Notes: a model not told the origin generated them from the sequence alone. Positions 1 through 7,740 are shown, counted from the stretch's first letter. The stretch: DNA of 18,458 nucleotides from Apopatocola sp963618015 (GCA_963618015.1 CAVEQS010000049.1:1-18458); one strand, 5' to 3'. Numbers and translations are program-made.

Positions 1-9
1 GTCCCATGC

Positions 10-405
10 CTATGGCTGGCTGCCATAAACCAAGGGGCAAATATATAGTAACAGGGAGTTGATCTTTTTACTCTTATATCCGCCCGTACCGGCGACGAGG
101 TCGGCGACGATGCCCATAACAAGATATCCCAGCGCCATGGCCCAATGCATGCCGGTCACGAACCAGACGATGCAGAGGATCGCACCGAGGATGGTGACTG
201 CCCAGCGCTTGGGCACTTTTGCGAGCATCAGCAGATATACCGGGGCGCACAGCAGCGCGCTGCCCACGGGCATATAAAACGTCAGCACCGGATTCGGTGC
301 GAAGAAAATGCCGCCCAAGAGAGCGAACACGAGAAAAAGCGCGGTGAAAATGCCGACCGTTACCAGATCCTTTACGGTCAGTCCCTTTTGGTTGATCGTC
401 TGCAT
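10..405 (-). CDS. ECF transporter S-component, Trep_Strep/MptD type, apparently truncated
   Basis: Predicted integral membrane substrate-binding (S) subunit of an energy-coupling-factor importer. It would need an EcfA/EcfT module encoded elsewhere, and its substrate cannot be read from the sequence. The 131-residue product has an N-terminal motif typical of the Trep_Strep family (LTVKDLVTVGIFTALF), about four hydrophobic segments (roughly residues 14-34, 41-60, 68-85, 88-105), and the lysine-rich YKSKK turn found near the middle of family members. The ATG at 405 is supported by AAAGGAG at 421-415, 9 nt upstream. Family members usually run to about 190 residues, so the C-terminal third is missing. 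The frame meets TAG at 12-10, while the +1 frame stays open to the window edge, so a one-base indel near 20-25 (a C run) is possible. It is divergent from an AraC regulator, which probably controls it. Family call fairly sure; truncation mechanism unsure. Confidence 0.75.
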   Translation of the reverse strand: MQTINQKGLTVKDLVTVGIFTALFLVFALLGGIFFAPNPVLTFYMPVGSALLCAPVYLLMLAKVPKRWAVTILGAILCIVWFVTGMHWAMALGYLVMGIVADLVAGTGGYKSKKINSLLLYICPLVYGSQP

Positions 406-437
406 AATAAAAATCTCCTTTGCTGTGCATTGACGGT

Positions 438-485
438 TTGACTTTTGCGCCGTCCGGCGCTATACTTCAGTTAGAGTCCGCTAAC
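438..485 (+). promoter_or_regulatory. Promoter with palindromic spacer and downstream inverted repeat
   Basis: TTGACT (438-443), a 17-nt spacer, then TATACT (461-466) makes a strong vegetative promoter reading toward the AraC gene, with a leader of about 110 nt. The spacer contains a perfect dyad, GCGCCG-TC-CGGCGC (447-460). A second inverted repeat, GTTAG-N6-CTAAC (470-485), lies at the expected start site. A weak opposite-strand promoter (TTGGTT, 18 nt, TATAGC) would share the same TATA bases and serve the ECF gene. The dyads are candidate regulator sites; the binding protein is inferred only from proximity. Confidence 0.6.
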
Positions 486-584
486 CAAGAAGAAAACTAC
501 CATGACGCAGCGATTTTCTCAATACGGGGCAAAGGTTTTTGCCGAATCGTTGCAAAGAATTGTCTGTTCATTGCAAGGAGGACT

Positions 585-1559
585 ATGAAACGCGACATAC
601 TGGCCGACTACTACCGCCCTCTTTTGGAGAGCAACAGCTTTCTCCCCGTCCCCTGCCCGGATAAATTTGGCCCGGCGGGGCGCTGCTGGGAGATCGCGCC
701 CGCGGTAGGCGGCGGCTATTACTGGCTTTACGCAAAGCAGGATCTTTTCGATATCAAGATCCACGATTTCTTTTTCCACGAGGACTGCTGTCTGGACATG
801 TCCATCCCGGAGTGCATCAGCATCCAGCGGTACGACTCCATCTCCGGTGAGGAGCTGAACCCCTATCGGCGGCTGTCCGCCGGGGATATCCAGACCATTG
901 TTGGCGGAAAGCCGCGCTACCGCGCGCTCATCCACCGGCGCATCCCCATTCACGCCGTCGGCATTGAGATATTGCCGATGTACTACGAGGACTTTCTGAA
1001 AAAGCAGTACCCGGACATCTATTACGATCTCCCCGCCGCGTTTCAGAGCGTGGATGCGGCAACGGACTTTCCCGCTATGTCCAAGCTGCTGTTCGAGGTG
1101 GAAAACTACCGCGGCGATGGCGCGGCGGCCGCGCTCTTTTACGAGGCCAAGGTCACCGAGGCGATCGCTCTCGTGGTGGACGCCTGGAAGCGGCAGGGCG
1201 AGCGGCAGGAAAAGCCGCTCTCTGCGGCGGACGCGGAGAGCCTGCAAAACGTCGTCAGCTACATTGCCGACCACTACGCCTTTGACATTTCGCTCGGACG
1301 TCTCGCGGGCATCGCCTGCATGAGCGAGAGCAAGTTCAAAAGCTGCTTCAAGCGGCAGTTTGGGTGCAGCGTCACGCAGTATATTCAAGGCCGCCGCATG
1401 AGTCAGGCGGAGCATCTTCTCATCAACACCGATTTCACCATGGGGCAGATCGCCCAGATGATCGGCTACACCACCTCCAGCCGCTTTGCAGAACTCTTCA
1501 AAAAGAGCACCGGCATTCTCCCGATCGAGTACCGGAAAATCGCGCGGCGGGAACAGTAA
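585..1559 (+). CDS. AraC family transcriptional regulator
   Basis: DNA-binding regulator of 324 residues. The C-terminal part (about residues 218-320) is a double helix-turn-helix AraC domain: a first HTH around DISLGRLAGIACMSESKFKSCFKRQFG, and a second around FTMGQIAQMIGYTTSSRFAELFKKSTGILPIEYR, whose closing F-K-x-G-x-P-x-x-Y-R pattern is diagnostic. The N-terminal 200 residues are a variable, presumably effector-sensing domain with no recognisable cupin motif. An in-frame ATG exists at 420, but the ATG at 585 is preferred. It follows AAGGAGG (575-581, only 3 nt away), and the upstream extension would run through the promoter. The gene is divergent from the ECF S-component, an arrangement typical of a local activator of that transporter. 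Its ligand is unknown. Confidence 0.88.
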   Translation: MKRDILADYYRPLLESNSFLPVPCPDKFGPAGRCWEIAPAVGGGYYWLYAKQDLFDIKIHDFFFHEDCCLDMSIPECISIQRYDSISGEELNPYRRLSAGDIQTIVGGKPRYRALIHRRIPIHAVGIEILPMYYEDFLKKQYPDIYYDLPAAFQSVDAATDFPAMSKLLFEVENYRGDGAAAALFYEAKVTEAIALVVDAWKRQGERQEKPLSAADAESLQNVVSYIADHYAFDISLGRLAGIACMSESKFKSCFKRQFGCSVTQYIQGRRMSQAEHLLINTDFTMGQIAQMIGYTTSSRFAELFKKSTGILPIEYRKIARREQ

Positions 1560-1593
1560 ACAGAAAAAATTTTTAGGGATAGGAGTCTTGGCA

Positions 1594-2523
1594 ATGAAAA
1601 TTCTGGTATATGGCGCAGGTGTGCTCGGATGCAATCTCGCAAGAAATTTCTTCCGCGCCGGGAAAGACACAACGCTGCTCGCACGAGGCGCCTGGGCGGA
1701 GGAGATACAAAAGAACGGTCTGCGGATCAAGGACAAGTTCTCGCCCCGCATGTCGGTCAGCCGCATCCCGGTCGCGACAGAGCTGAAGCCGGACGATCGG
1801 TACGACGTGATCTTCGTTGTTCTGCGCTATACGCAGCTCGATTCGATCCTCGATGCGCTGCGGGCAAACGGGACAAAGAATATTGTCTTTGTGGGCAACG
1901 ACGTGAGCGCCGAAGCGCTCGCTGCGGCGCTTCCCGAGAAGAACGTTCTCTTCGCCTTCGCGTCCTCGGCAGGACACCGCGAGCGCGATTATGTGGCGTC
2001 CGTCGACCTTAAAAAGATCACCATCGGCCAGTTGGCAGGTGCAGCTTCCAACGAGGCGCTGATCGCGCAGATTTTCGACGGCACGAAATACAAGGTCGCC
2101 TATGAGCCGAACATGGGAGATTATCTTCTCTGCCACGCGGCGTTTGTGCTTCCGGCGGCCTTCGCCTGCTACAAAACGGACGGCGATCTCAAAAAACTCA
2201 AGGGCAACACGGCGTACCTGCACCGTATGATCGACGCCAACATTGAGGGCTACCGCGCTATCCGAAACGCCGGGCATGAAATTCTGCCGAAGGCGGACAA
2301 GGAATTTGAAGGCGAGGCGTACTACAAGACCTGTCTGCGCTTTTTCAAGCTCATGTGCGCATCGAGTCTCGGCAAGATCTGCGTCTCCGACCACGCCATG
2401 AACGCCATTGATGAAATGAGCGCGCTCAACCGCGATCTCAAGAAGTTCTTCGATGAACACGGCGCCGAATACCCGGTGTGGAAAAAGCTGGAAGCCGACA
2501 CCAACGGATACTTGACAAAGTAA
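1594..2523 (+). CDS. Ketopantoate reductase (ApbA/PanE)-like NAD(P)-dependent oxidoreductase
   Basis: Cytosolic 309-residue protein. Its N-terminal Rossmann fold opens with the dinucleotide motif GAGVLG (residues 7-12) after MKILVY, as in PanE. The ATG at 1594 is preferred over the in-frame ATG at 1486, which overlaps the AraC gene; ATAGGAG lies 9 nt upstream. PanE reduces 2-dehydropantoate to pantoate in coenzyme A synthesis, using a Lys and Asn in a W-x-K-L-x-x-N-x-x-x-N-P motif. Here the matching stretch reads DYLLCHAAFVLPAA, with neither the Lys nor the Asn residues. The fold and cofactor use are likely, but pantoate synthesis is doubtful and the true substrate is unknown. It starts 34 bp after the AraC gene on the same strand, so it may be co-transcribed, and it ends at a strong terminator. 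Confidence 0.8.
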   Translation: MKILVYGAGVLGCNLARNFFRAGKDTTLLARGAWAEEIQKNGLRIKDKFSPRMSVSRIPVATELKPDDRYDVIFVVLRYTQLDSILDALRANGTKNIVFVGNDVSAEALAAALPEKNVLFAFASSAGHRERDYVASVDLKKITIGQLAGAASNEALIAQIFDGTKYKVAYEPNMGDYLLCHAAFVLPAAFACYKTDGDLKKLKGNTAYLHRMIDANIEGYRAIRNAGHEILPKADKEFEGEAYYKTCLRFFKLMCASSLGKICVSDHAMNAIDEMSALNRDLKKFFDEHGAEYPVWKKLEADTNGYLTK

Positions 2524-2535
2524 GTGAGCCATATG

Positions 2536-2577
2536 AAAACGGAGCTGTCTGATTTTTCGTCAGACAGCTCCGTTTTT
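2536..2577. terminator. Bidirectional intrinsic terminator
   Basis: A perfect 17-bp stem (left arm 2536-2552, right arm 2560-2576, core GGAGCTGTCTGA/TCAGACAGCTCC) closes a 7-nt loop. It is flanked by an A run on the left and a T run on the right. It lies between the convergent oxidoreductase and MATE genes and can end transcription from both sides. Confidence 0.92.
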
Positions 2578-2588
2578 GCGGGGATGGT

Positions 2589-4544
2589 TTATTGTTTGGC
2601 GGCCGCCGCGGCGGAGACATACGCGAGGATCGCTTCCGCCGCCTTTTCCACGCCGACGGAGGAATCGACACTCAGCTCATAGTTTCTTGCGTCGCCCCAG
2701 CGTTTGCCGGAGATGTGGCGGTAATACGAGGCTCTGGCCTTATCGGAGCGGCGGATGTTGCGCTCGGCCTCGGCGAGCGTATCGCCGTATACCTCCATCA
2801 CCCGCCCGATGCGGTATTCAAGCGGCGCGTGGACGAAAACACGGATCACGTTTTTCTGCTCGCGCAGCACATAGTCCGCAGCCCGACCCACGATCACGCA
2901 CGAGCCGTTATCGGCAATTTTACGGATGATCCGATCCTGCGCTACGATGGCGCACTGGACTACCTGCGAGCTGAGATACAGCTCGCGCATGGCGTCGGGC
3001 GCGTTTTTGTGGATGTCGGAGATAAACTCGCGGTCAAGCCCGCTCTCGTGCGCGGCCAGCGCGACCATCTCCTTGTAGTAGAATGGGATGCCGAGCTTTT
3101 CCGCGACCACCTTGCCGATCTGCTTGCCGGAGGAGCCGTGCTCGCGGGCGATCGTGATGATGAAGCCCGGCTTGGAGGGCTTGAGCGCCGCGGTGTCTCC
3201 GTCGGGCGCGCGCACCGGCTTTGCCTCGCTGACATAGTCCTTTTGGAGGAACTTCCGGTAGAACAGGAATCCCACGGCGCTCGTCAGGAGCTCCGTGACG
3301 GGGTACGTCAGCCAAAACCAGTTCAGCCCAAAGCGGGAGAAGAGATAACCCAGCGGGACAAACAGCACGACCGTCCGCACCACGGTCAGCGCAGAGCTTT
3401 TCAAGCTGGAGCCCACCGCCTGGAAGAACACCGGGAAGATGAGCGACGTGACCATCGGCAGAAAGCTGAGCCCGACAATGCGAAAGCCGACCGTGCCGAT
3501 CGATATCACCAGCGCATCCGACGTGAATGTCCGCAGCAGCCGGGCGGGGAACGATACAAAGCACAGCGTCCCGACCGCCATGAGCGCCATGCCGAAGAGG
3601 ACGGACGCCGAGAGCGTTTTTTTGCAGCGGTCAATGTTTCGCGCAGCGTAGTTATAGCTGATGACCGGAACGATGCACGTCTGCATTGCGCCGAGCGGGA
3701 TGAAGAAGAACGTCTGCCATTTATAATAGAGGCCGAGGGCGGTGACCGCCTCGTCGCAGAAGCTTGCGAGGATCAGGTTGAGGCCGAAGATATAAAAGGT
3801 ATACGCCGACTGCATCAGAATGTTCGGGATGCCGAGACGGAAAATTTTTGCCACATGGTGCGGGTACACCTTCGCCGCGGGCGAGCGGCGAAAGCCCTTT
3901 TTCCTCACGACGAGTGCCGCCACGATCTGTCCCGCGACGGTCGCAATGGCCGCGCCCGCGATGCCCATTTCCGGCAGGCCGAGGAGGCCAAAGATCAAAA
4001 ACGGATCGAGAACGATGTTCGTGACCGCGCCGAGGATTTGGGCGATCATCGGCGTTTTCATGTCGCCGGTCGATTGCAGCACCTTTGTCCAGATGCTCTC
4101 CAAAAAGAGCCCGAAGCTGCATACGCAGACGATCCGGCCATACACGGTCACATCGCGGATCACGGCCTCAGAGGAGGTGGACATTCGCGCGTAGGCCGGC
4201 ATGATTGCCCAACTGACCGCGGCGAAGAGGAGCCAGAGTGCAAGAGCAAGCGGCGTGCCGACCCCGGCGTACTCGTCCGCCTTTTCCCGCTCGCCCGTGC
4301 CGAGCTTTGCCGCCATGACCGTGTTGATCCCCACGCCGGTTCCGACGGCGAGAGCGATCATCAAAAGCTGCATCGGATATATGATAGAAAGCGCCGTCAG
4401 CCCGGAGTCCGAATACCGGCCAACAAAAAGGCTGTCAACGATGTTATAAAGCGCCTGAATGAGCTGCGCCAGCATGACTGGCGGCGCGAGCCGGAACAGA
4501 ATTCTGCTGATTTTTTCCGTTCCGAAAATTTCGGTTTGTTCCAC
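2589..4544 (-). CDS. MATE efflux transporter fused to a cytidylate-kinase-like domain
   Basis: Membrane protein of 651 residues with two parts. Residues 1-440 are a complete MATE (MatE x2) cation-coupled multidrug/toxin exporter of about 12 membrane spans, with family signatures such as LAPPVMLAQLIQALYNIVDS near the N-terminus and ITNIVLDPFLIFG-like text around residue 175. A short charged linker (about 437-456) leads to residues 457-651, a cytosolic P-loop nucleoside-monophosphate-kinase fold of the cytidylate-kinase-like family. It opens with ITIAREHGSSGKQIGK and continues with VIVGRAADYVL and the lid-like KARASYYRHISGKRWGD. The start is GTG at 4544, with GAGGG 8 nt upstream; an ATG 8 nt upstream is in another frame. 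Transport substrate and kinase substrate are unknown. The gene reads as one uninterrupted frame, so the fusion is not an annotation artefact. Confidence 0.9.
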   Translation of the reverse strand: MEQTEIFGTEKISRILFRLAPPVMLAQLIQALYNIVDSLFVGRYSDSGLTALSIIYPMQLLMIALAVGTGVGINTVMAAKLGTGEREKADEYAGVGTPLALALWLLFAAVSWAIMPAYARMSTSSEAVIRDVTVYGRIVCVCSFGLFLESIWTKVLQSTGDMKTPMIAQILGAVTNIVLDPFLIFGLLGLPEMGIAGAAIATVAGQIVAALVVRKKGFRRSPAAKVYPHHVAKIFRLGIPNILMQSAYTFYIFGLNLILASFCDEAVTALGLYYKWQTFFFIPLGAMQTCIVPVISYNYAARNIDRCKKTLSASVLFGMALMAVGTLCFVSFPARLLRTFTSDALVISIGTVGFRIVGLSFLPMVTSLIFPVFFQAVGSSLKSSALTVVRTVVLFVPLGYLFSRFGLNWFWLTYPVTELLTSAVGFLFYRKFLQKDYVSEAKPVRAPDGDTAALKPSKPGFIITIAREHGSSGKQIGKVVAEKLGIPFYYKEMVALAAHESGLDREFISDIHKNAPDAMRELYLSSQVVQCAIVAQDRIIRKIADNGSCVIVGRAADYVLREQKNVIRVFVHAPLEYRIGRVMEVYGDTLAEAERNIRRSDKARASYYRHISGKRWGDARNYELSVDSSVGVEKAAEAILAYVSAAAAAKQ

Positions 4545-4577
4545 GGTGGCATCCCTCGGTTTCTATGGATAGGCGGC

Positions 4578-4606
4578 ATTGTAAGCGTCTGGGGGCAATT
4601 TGTCAA
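4578..4606 (-). promoter_or_regulatory. Sigma-70/SigA promoter of the MATE-kinase gene
   Basis: On the minus strand a perfect -35 TTGACA (4606-4601) is followed by a 17-nt spacer and TACAAT (4583-4578). The predicted start lies about 27 nt before the GTG, so the leader is short and strong constitutive expression is likely. Confidence 0.85.
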
Positions 4607-4658
4607 TGGGGTACCAAAGCGGCGCTGTAATTTCTTTTGTTCCCGTGCATTTTACTTC

Positions 4659-4687
4659 TTTTCATTCTCCCGTCAAATCTTTATAAT
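4659..4687 (+). promoter_or_regulatory. Promoter of the peptidase-eutH operon
   Basis: TTTTCA (4659-4664), 17 nt, then a consensus TATAAT (4682-4687). The -35 matches only four of six bases. It lies back to back with the MATE promoter, and the ribosome site AAGGAGG follows at 4719-4725. Confidence 0.65.
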
Positions 4688-4732
4688 AATACGAAGCCGA
4701 GAATTGGAGCGGCTGAACAAGGAGGAAAAACC

Positions 4733-5980
4733 ATGAACGCTGCCTATTATCAGGGAAACCGGGAACGGCTCTATGCCATGCTGCCGCCGGGTTCGCTTTT
4801 GATGCTTTTTTCCGGCGAAGAGATCCGGAAAACGAACGATGAATACTACCCTTTCTTCGCAGACCGGAGCTTTGTTTACTTCACAGGCTTAAAGTGCAAG
4901 CAGGCCGTGCTGCTCGCACAAAAGGACACGGAGGGGAGCGTCGCCGAGCGGCTGTACCTGCTGCCGCCGGATACTCTTGCCGAGCGCTGGACAGGCACAC
5001 GCGTTAAGCCGCAGGAAGCGGAGAGCATTTCCGGCGTTAAAGACGTGCGCTTCACCGCCGCGCTGGAAACAGACTTTGCCGCGCTGGCGAACAGCGGGAA
5101 CTACGGTGCTGTGTATCTCGATCTGTACCGCGTCTCCCCCGCCGACATTGACCGTCCGGCGCACGGCTGGCGGAATACGATCCAGCGGGAGTATCCCTTC
5201 CTGCGCATAGAAAACGCCAACGTGCCGATCCGCCGGCTGCGGCTCATAAAGCAGCCCTGCGAAATTGAGGCGCTGCGCCAAGCGGAGAAGATCACCAAGG
5301 CCGGCATTCTCTCCATGATGCACTCCTCCCGTCCCGGAAAGTATGAATACCAGTACAAAGCGGATTTTGATTACGCGCTCGCGCAGTTCGGGCCGGACGG
5401 CCCCGGATTTCCTTCCATCATTTCCGCCGGACGGAACAACTTCTGCATCCATTATTACAGCTACACCGGGCAGGCGCAGGACGGCGACATGATCCTCAAC
5501 GACGTCGGCGCGCAGTACGACAACATGATCACCGACGTGTCCCGCGGCTGGCCGTGCAATGGGCGGTTTACGGATCGTCAGCGGCTCTTGTATGAATGCG
5601 TACTGGCCACCTCGGACTATATGTTTTCGCTCATCCGCCCCGGCATGCCCATGGAAGAGGTAGACGCCACGATCCGCCGCTACAATGCGGAGCGTCTGGT
5701 GGAGGCGGGTGTTCTGAAAAGCACCGACGAAATTGGGCAGCTCATGTGGCACGGCGGCGCGCATCACATCGGTTACGATGTGCACGACGTGGTGGAGCGT
5801 CCGGCCGTCATCGCACCCAACATGGTTTTCTGCGTGGATATCGGCGTATATCATGAGGAATGGGGCATCGGCTTCCGGCTGGAGGATAACTGCCTCGTAA
5901 CGGAGGACGGCTGCGAAAACCTGTCGGCCGGTATTCCGCGCACCATCGCCGATATCGAAGCGGAGATGCGCCGCGGCTGA
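4733..5980 (+). CDS. Xaa-Pro aminopeptidase-like M24 metallopeptidase
   Basis: Cytosolic 415-residue peptidase of the aminopeptidase P/prolidase (M24B) family, which removes an N-terminal residue preceding proline. Residues 1 to about 130 form the AMP_N domain; the rest is the pita-bread catalytic fold. Metal-ligand positions can be followed: D257 (LNDVGAQYD), D268 (TDVSRGW), H344 (GGAHHIGYDVHD), and E395 (DGCENLS). The remaining ligand, normally Glu in an E-P-G-x-Y motif, is Asp369 here (VDIGVY). The ATG at 4733 follows AAGGAGG by 7 nt and gives a family-like N-terminus, unlike the in-frame ATG at 4637, which lies upstream of the promoter. The next gene, eutH, begins 3 bp after the stop, so the two are probably translated together. 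Family secure; exact dipeptide or tripeptide specificity unknown. Confidence 0.88.
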   Translation: MNAAYYQGNRERLYAMLPPGSLLMLFSGEEIRKTNDEYYPFFADRSFVYFTGLKCKQAVLLAQKDTEGSVAERLYLLPPDTLAERWTGTRVKPQEAESISGVKDVRFTAALETDFAALANSGNYGAVYLDLYRVSPADIDRPAHGWRNTIQREYPFLRIENANVPIRRLRLIKQPCEIEALRQAEKITKAGILSMMHSSRPGKYEYQYKADFDYALAQFGPDGPGFPSIISAGRNNFCIHYYSYTGQAQDGDMILNDVGAQYDNMITDVSRGWPCNGRFTDRQRLLYECVLATSDYMFSLIRPGMPMEEVDATIRRYNAERLVEAGVLKSTDEIGQLMWHGGAHHIGYDVHDVVERPAVIAPNMVFCVDIGVYHEEWGIGFRLEDNCLVTEDGCENLSAGIPRTIADIEAEMRRG

Positions 5981-5983
5981 CCA

Positions 5984-7069
5984 ATGGAGCGGATATTGCT
6001 TTGGCTTCTGACCGCCGGAGCGCTCATCGGCGGTTTAGACTGTCTTTTCGGCAACCGGCTGGGATTGGGCGAGCGGTTTGAGGAGGGCTTCCATCTGCTG
6101 GGTCCTACGGCGCTCTCCATGGCAGGCATTCTCTGCCTTTCCCCGCTCATCGTCCGGGGAATTTCCCTGACACTCTCTCCGCTTTGGGGGGCGTTCGGTC
6201 TCGACGCTGGCATGCTGGGCGGTTTTATCCCCATTGATATGGGCGGCTATCAGGCGGCGGTCGGCCTCTCCTCCGATCCGGCGGTCGGTCTTTACGCGGG
6301 CATTCTGGTTTCCGCCACGCTGGGATGTACGCTGGCGTTCACCATTCCGATGGGGATGGGGCTTCTGGAGCCGAAGGATACGAAAGCCTTTTCCCAGGGG
6401 ATTTTGATTGGTCTCGTCCCCATGCCCGCGGCGCAGATATTGGGCGGACTTGCCAGCGGAATGAAGTTTCTTCCCCTTCTGGCGGAAAGCATCCCGGTTT
6501 TGCTGCTCTCCGCAGCGTTGGTGCTCGGCCTTCGTTTCGCCCCGCAAAAAACGTTGAAGCTGTTCGGCGGCTTCGCCCGGCTCATCCGGGCGCTCTCTCT
6601 GATTGGGCTGACGCTCGGCGCGGTGCAGTACATCGGCAATATAACGCTGCTGCCGGCGCTGATGCCGTTGGAGGAGGCGATGCAGGTGGTCGCGTCCATC
6701 GCCATCGTCATGCTGGGCAGTCTTCCCGCGGCGGAGCTTCTCCGGCGCGGCCTCTCCCGGCCGCTTCGCGCCTTGGGCAGGAAGCTGCATATGGATGATA
6801 GCAGTTTTGCCGCTCTGCTGATCGGCTTCGTCAGCGCCACCCCGGCCATCAGCATGATCCGGGAAATGGAGGACCGGGGCAAGATCATGAACGCTGCATT
6901 TCTCGTCTGCGGCGCTTCCGCGCTGGCCGCGCATCTCGGCTTTACCATGGCCGTTGAAAGGAGTATGATCCTCCCGCTGCTTCTCACCAAGCTGACCGGC
7001 GGTCTTATGGGCGCAGCTTTGGCCTTGTTTCTGACGAGGAAATCTACCGGGAACGCCCCGGTTTCGTAA
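5984..7069 (+). CDS. eutH: EutH-type ethanolamine permease
   Basis: Polytopic membrane protein of 361 residues with about 10-11 hydrophobic spans, matching EutH in length and in its glycine-rich text (GFIPIDMGGYQAA around residue 80, FTIPMGMGLLEPKD around 120, SATPAISMIREMEDRGKIMNAAFLVCGASALAAHLGF near the end). EutH brings ethanolamine across the membrane, usually for the EutBC lyase in a microcompartment. No other eut gene is in this window. The ATG at 5984 is 3 bp after the peptidase stop, with no good Shine-Dalgarno of its own (GGAG lies about 17 nt upstream), so translational coupling is likely. The gene is followed directly by a strong terminator, making a two-gene operon with the peptidase. 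The substrate could be ethanolamine or another small amine. Confidence 0.88.
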   Translation: MERILLWLLTAGALIGGLDCLFGNRLGLGERFEEGFHLLGPTALSMAGILCLSPLIVRGISLTLSPLWGAFGLDAGMLGGFIPIDMGGYQAAVGLSSDPAVGLYAGILVSATLGCTLAFTIPMGMGLLEPKDTKAFSQGILIGLVPMPAAQILGGLASGMKFLPLLAESIPVLLLSAALVLGLRFAPQKTLKLFGGFARLIRALSLIGLTLGAVQYIGNITLLPALMPLEEAMQVVASIAIVMLGSLPAAELLRRGLSRPLRALGRKLHMDDSSFAALLIGFVSATPAISMIREMEDRGKIMNAAFLVCGASALAAHLGFTMAVERSMILPLLLTKLTGGLMGAALALFLTRKSTGNAPVS

Positions 7070-7087
7070 ATTGGTATGATCAAAAAA

Positions 7088-7131
7088 CCACCGCTGCCGG
7101 ACTTCAAAAAAGTCCGGCAGCGGTGGCTTTT
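7088..7131. terminator. Bidirectional intrinsic terminator after eutH
   Basis: A perfect 17-bp stem (7088-7104 and 7110-7126, core CCACCGCTGCCGGACTT) has a 5-nt loop. Four Ts follow on the plus strand, and six As precede it, which read as Ts on the minus strand. It separates eutH from the convergent HD-domain gene, whose stop is only 13 bp away. Confidence 0.92.
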
Positions 7132-7143
7132 GGAATGGTGCCG

Positions 7144-7740
7144 TTACATCTTCCCCGGCACAAACGAGTCCTTCTCGCACACAAGATAAATGTTTCGGTG
7201 CGCCTTCTCTTCAAAGTGATGCATCAGGCGCATGTTGGAAGCCCACTTTTCCGGCGGATAAGACCCGTATCTTTTTCGGACGTCGCTCATTCTCTCCTCG
7301 ATATCCAGCACGCCTTCCGCTCCGGAAAGAGCGTCGCACAGCTGGATCAGCCGGTCGTATTCATCGTATGTTGTTTTGTCCAGTTCCGTCTGGATAAGCG
7401 CCAGTTCCTGCTCCGAAACGTCAAATTTCCCGATATAGTCGTCCAACGTGCGGTTATGGAAGGAATGCGTCAGGCAGACCTTTGCCGCCTCATCGTACCC
7501 CAGCGATTTCATATAGGTGAATCCGTCGGAAACGTGCCCCAGATGCCGCACGCCGAATTTTCTCCCGATATCGTGCAGCAGCCCCAATATGTACGCTTTC
7601 TCCAGATCCATATCCCCGCACGCGGCGGCAATTTTCTCCGCACAATGCGCCGCCGTCAGGCAATGCCTCCCCCACGGCCCCGGATTGCACGCAAGGCCAT
7701 CCCGGAGCAGCTCCATCGCTTCTTCCCTTGTCGGCAGCAT
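7144..7740 (-). CDS. HD-domain phosphohydrolase
   Basis: Soluble 198-residue protein of the HD superfamily, metal-dependent phosphohydrolases that act on nucleotides or phosphate esters. Visible metal-site residues are H32 (TAAHCAEKI), the H56-D57 pair in LGLLHDIGRKFG, and D136 in LIQLCDALSG; further His residues lie in HLGHVSDGF and THSFHNRT. The C-terminal 50 residues are charged and without a known domain. The ATG at 7740 follows a G-rich ribosome site (a run of seven G at about 7757-7751). It is downstream of guaA on the same strand, separated by 93 bp containing a hairpin, so it may be read partly from guaA transcripts. The substrate is unknown. Confidence 0.8.
   Translation of the reverse strand: MLPTREEAMELLRDGLACNPGPWGRHCLTAAHCAEKIAAACGDMDLEKAYILGLLHDIGRKFGVRHLGHVSDGFTYMKSLGYDEAAKVCLTHSFHNRTLDDYIGKFDVSEQELALIQTELDKTTYDEYDRLIQLCDALSGAEGVLDIEERMSDVRKRYGSYPPEKWASNMRLMHHFEEKAHRNIYLVCEKDSFVPGKM

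Noticed and set aside
2592..4736. A 714-codon open frame antisense to the MATE-kinase gene
   Set aside because: Its translation is rich in Arg, Asp, His and Gln with no domain. It is the expected antisense shadow of a GC-rich gene, and it runs through a promoter and start region.
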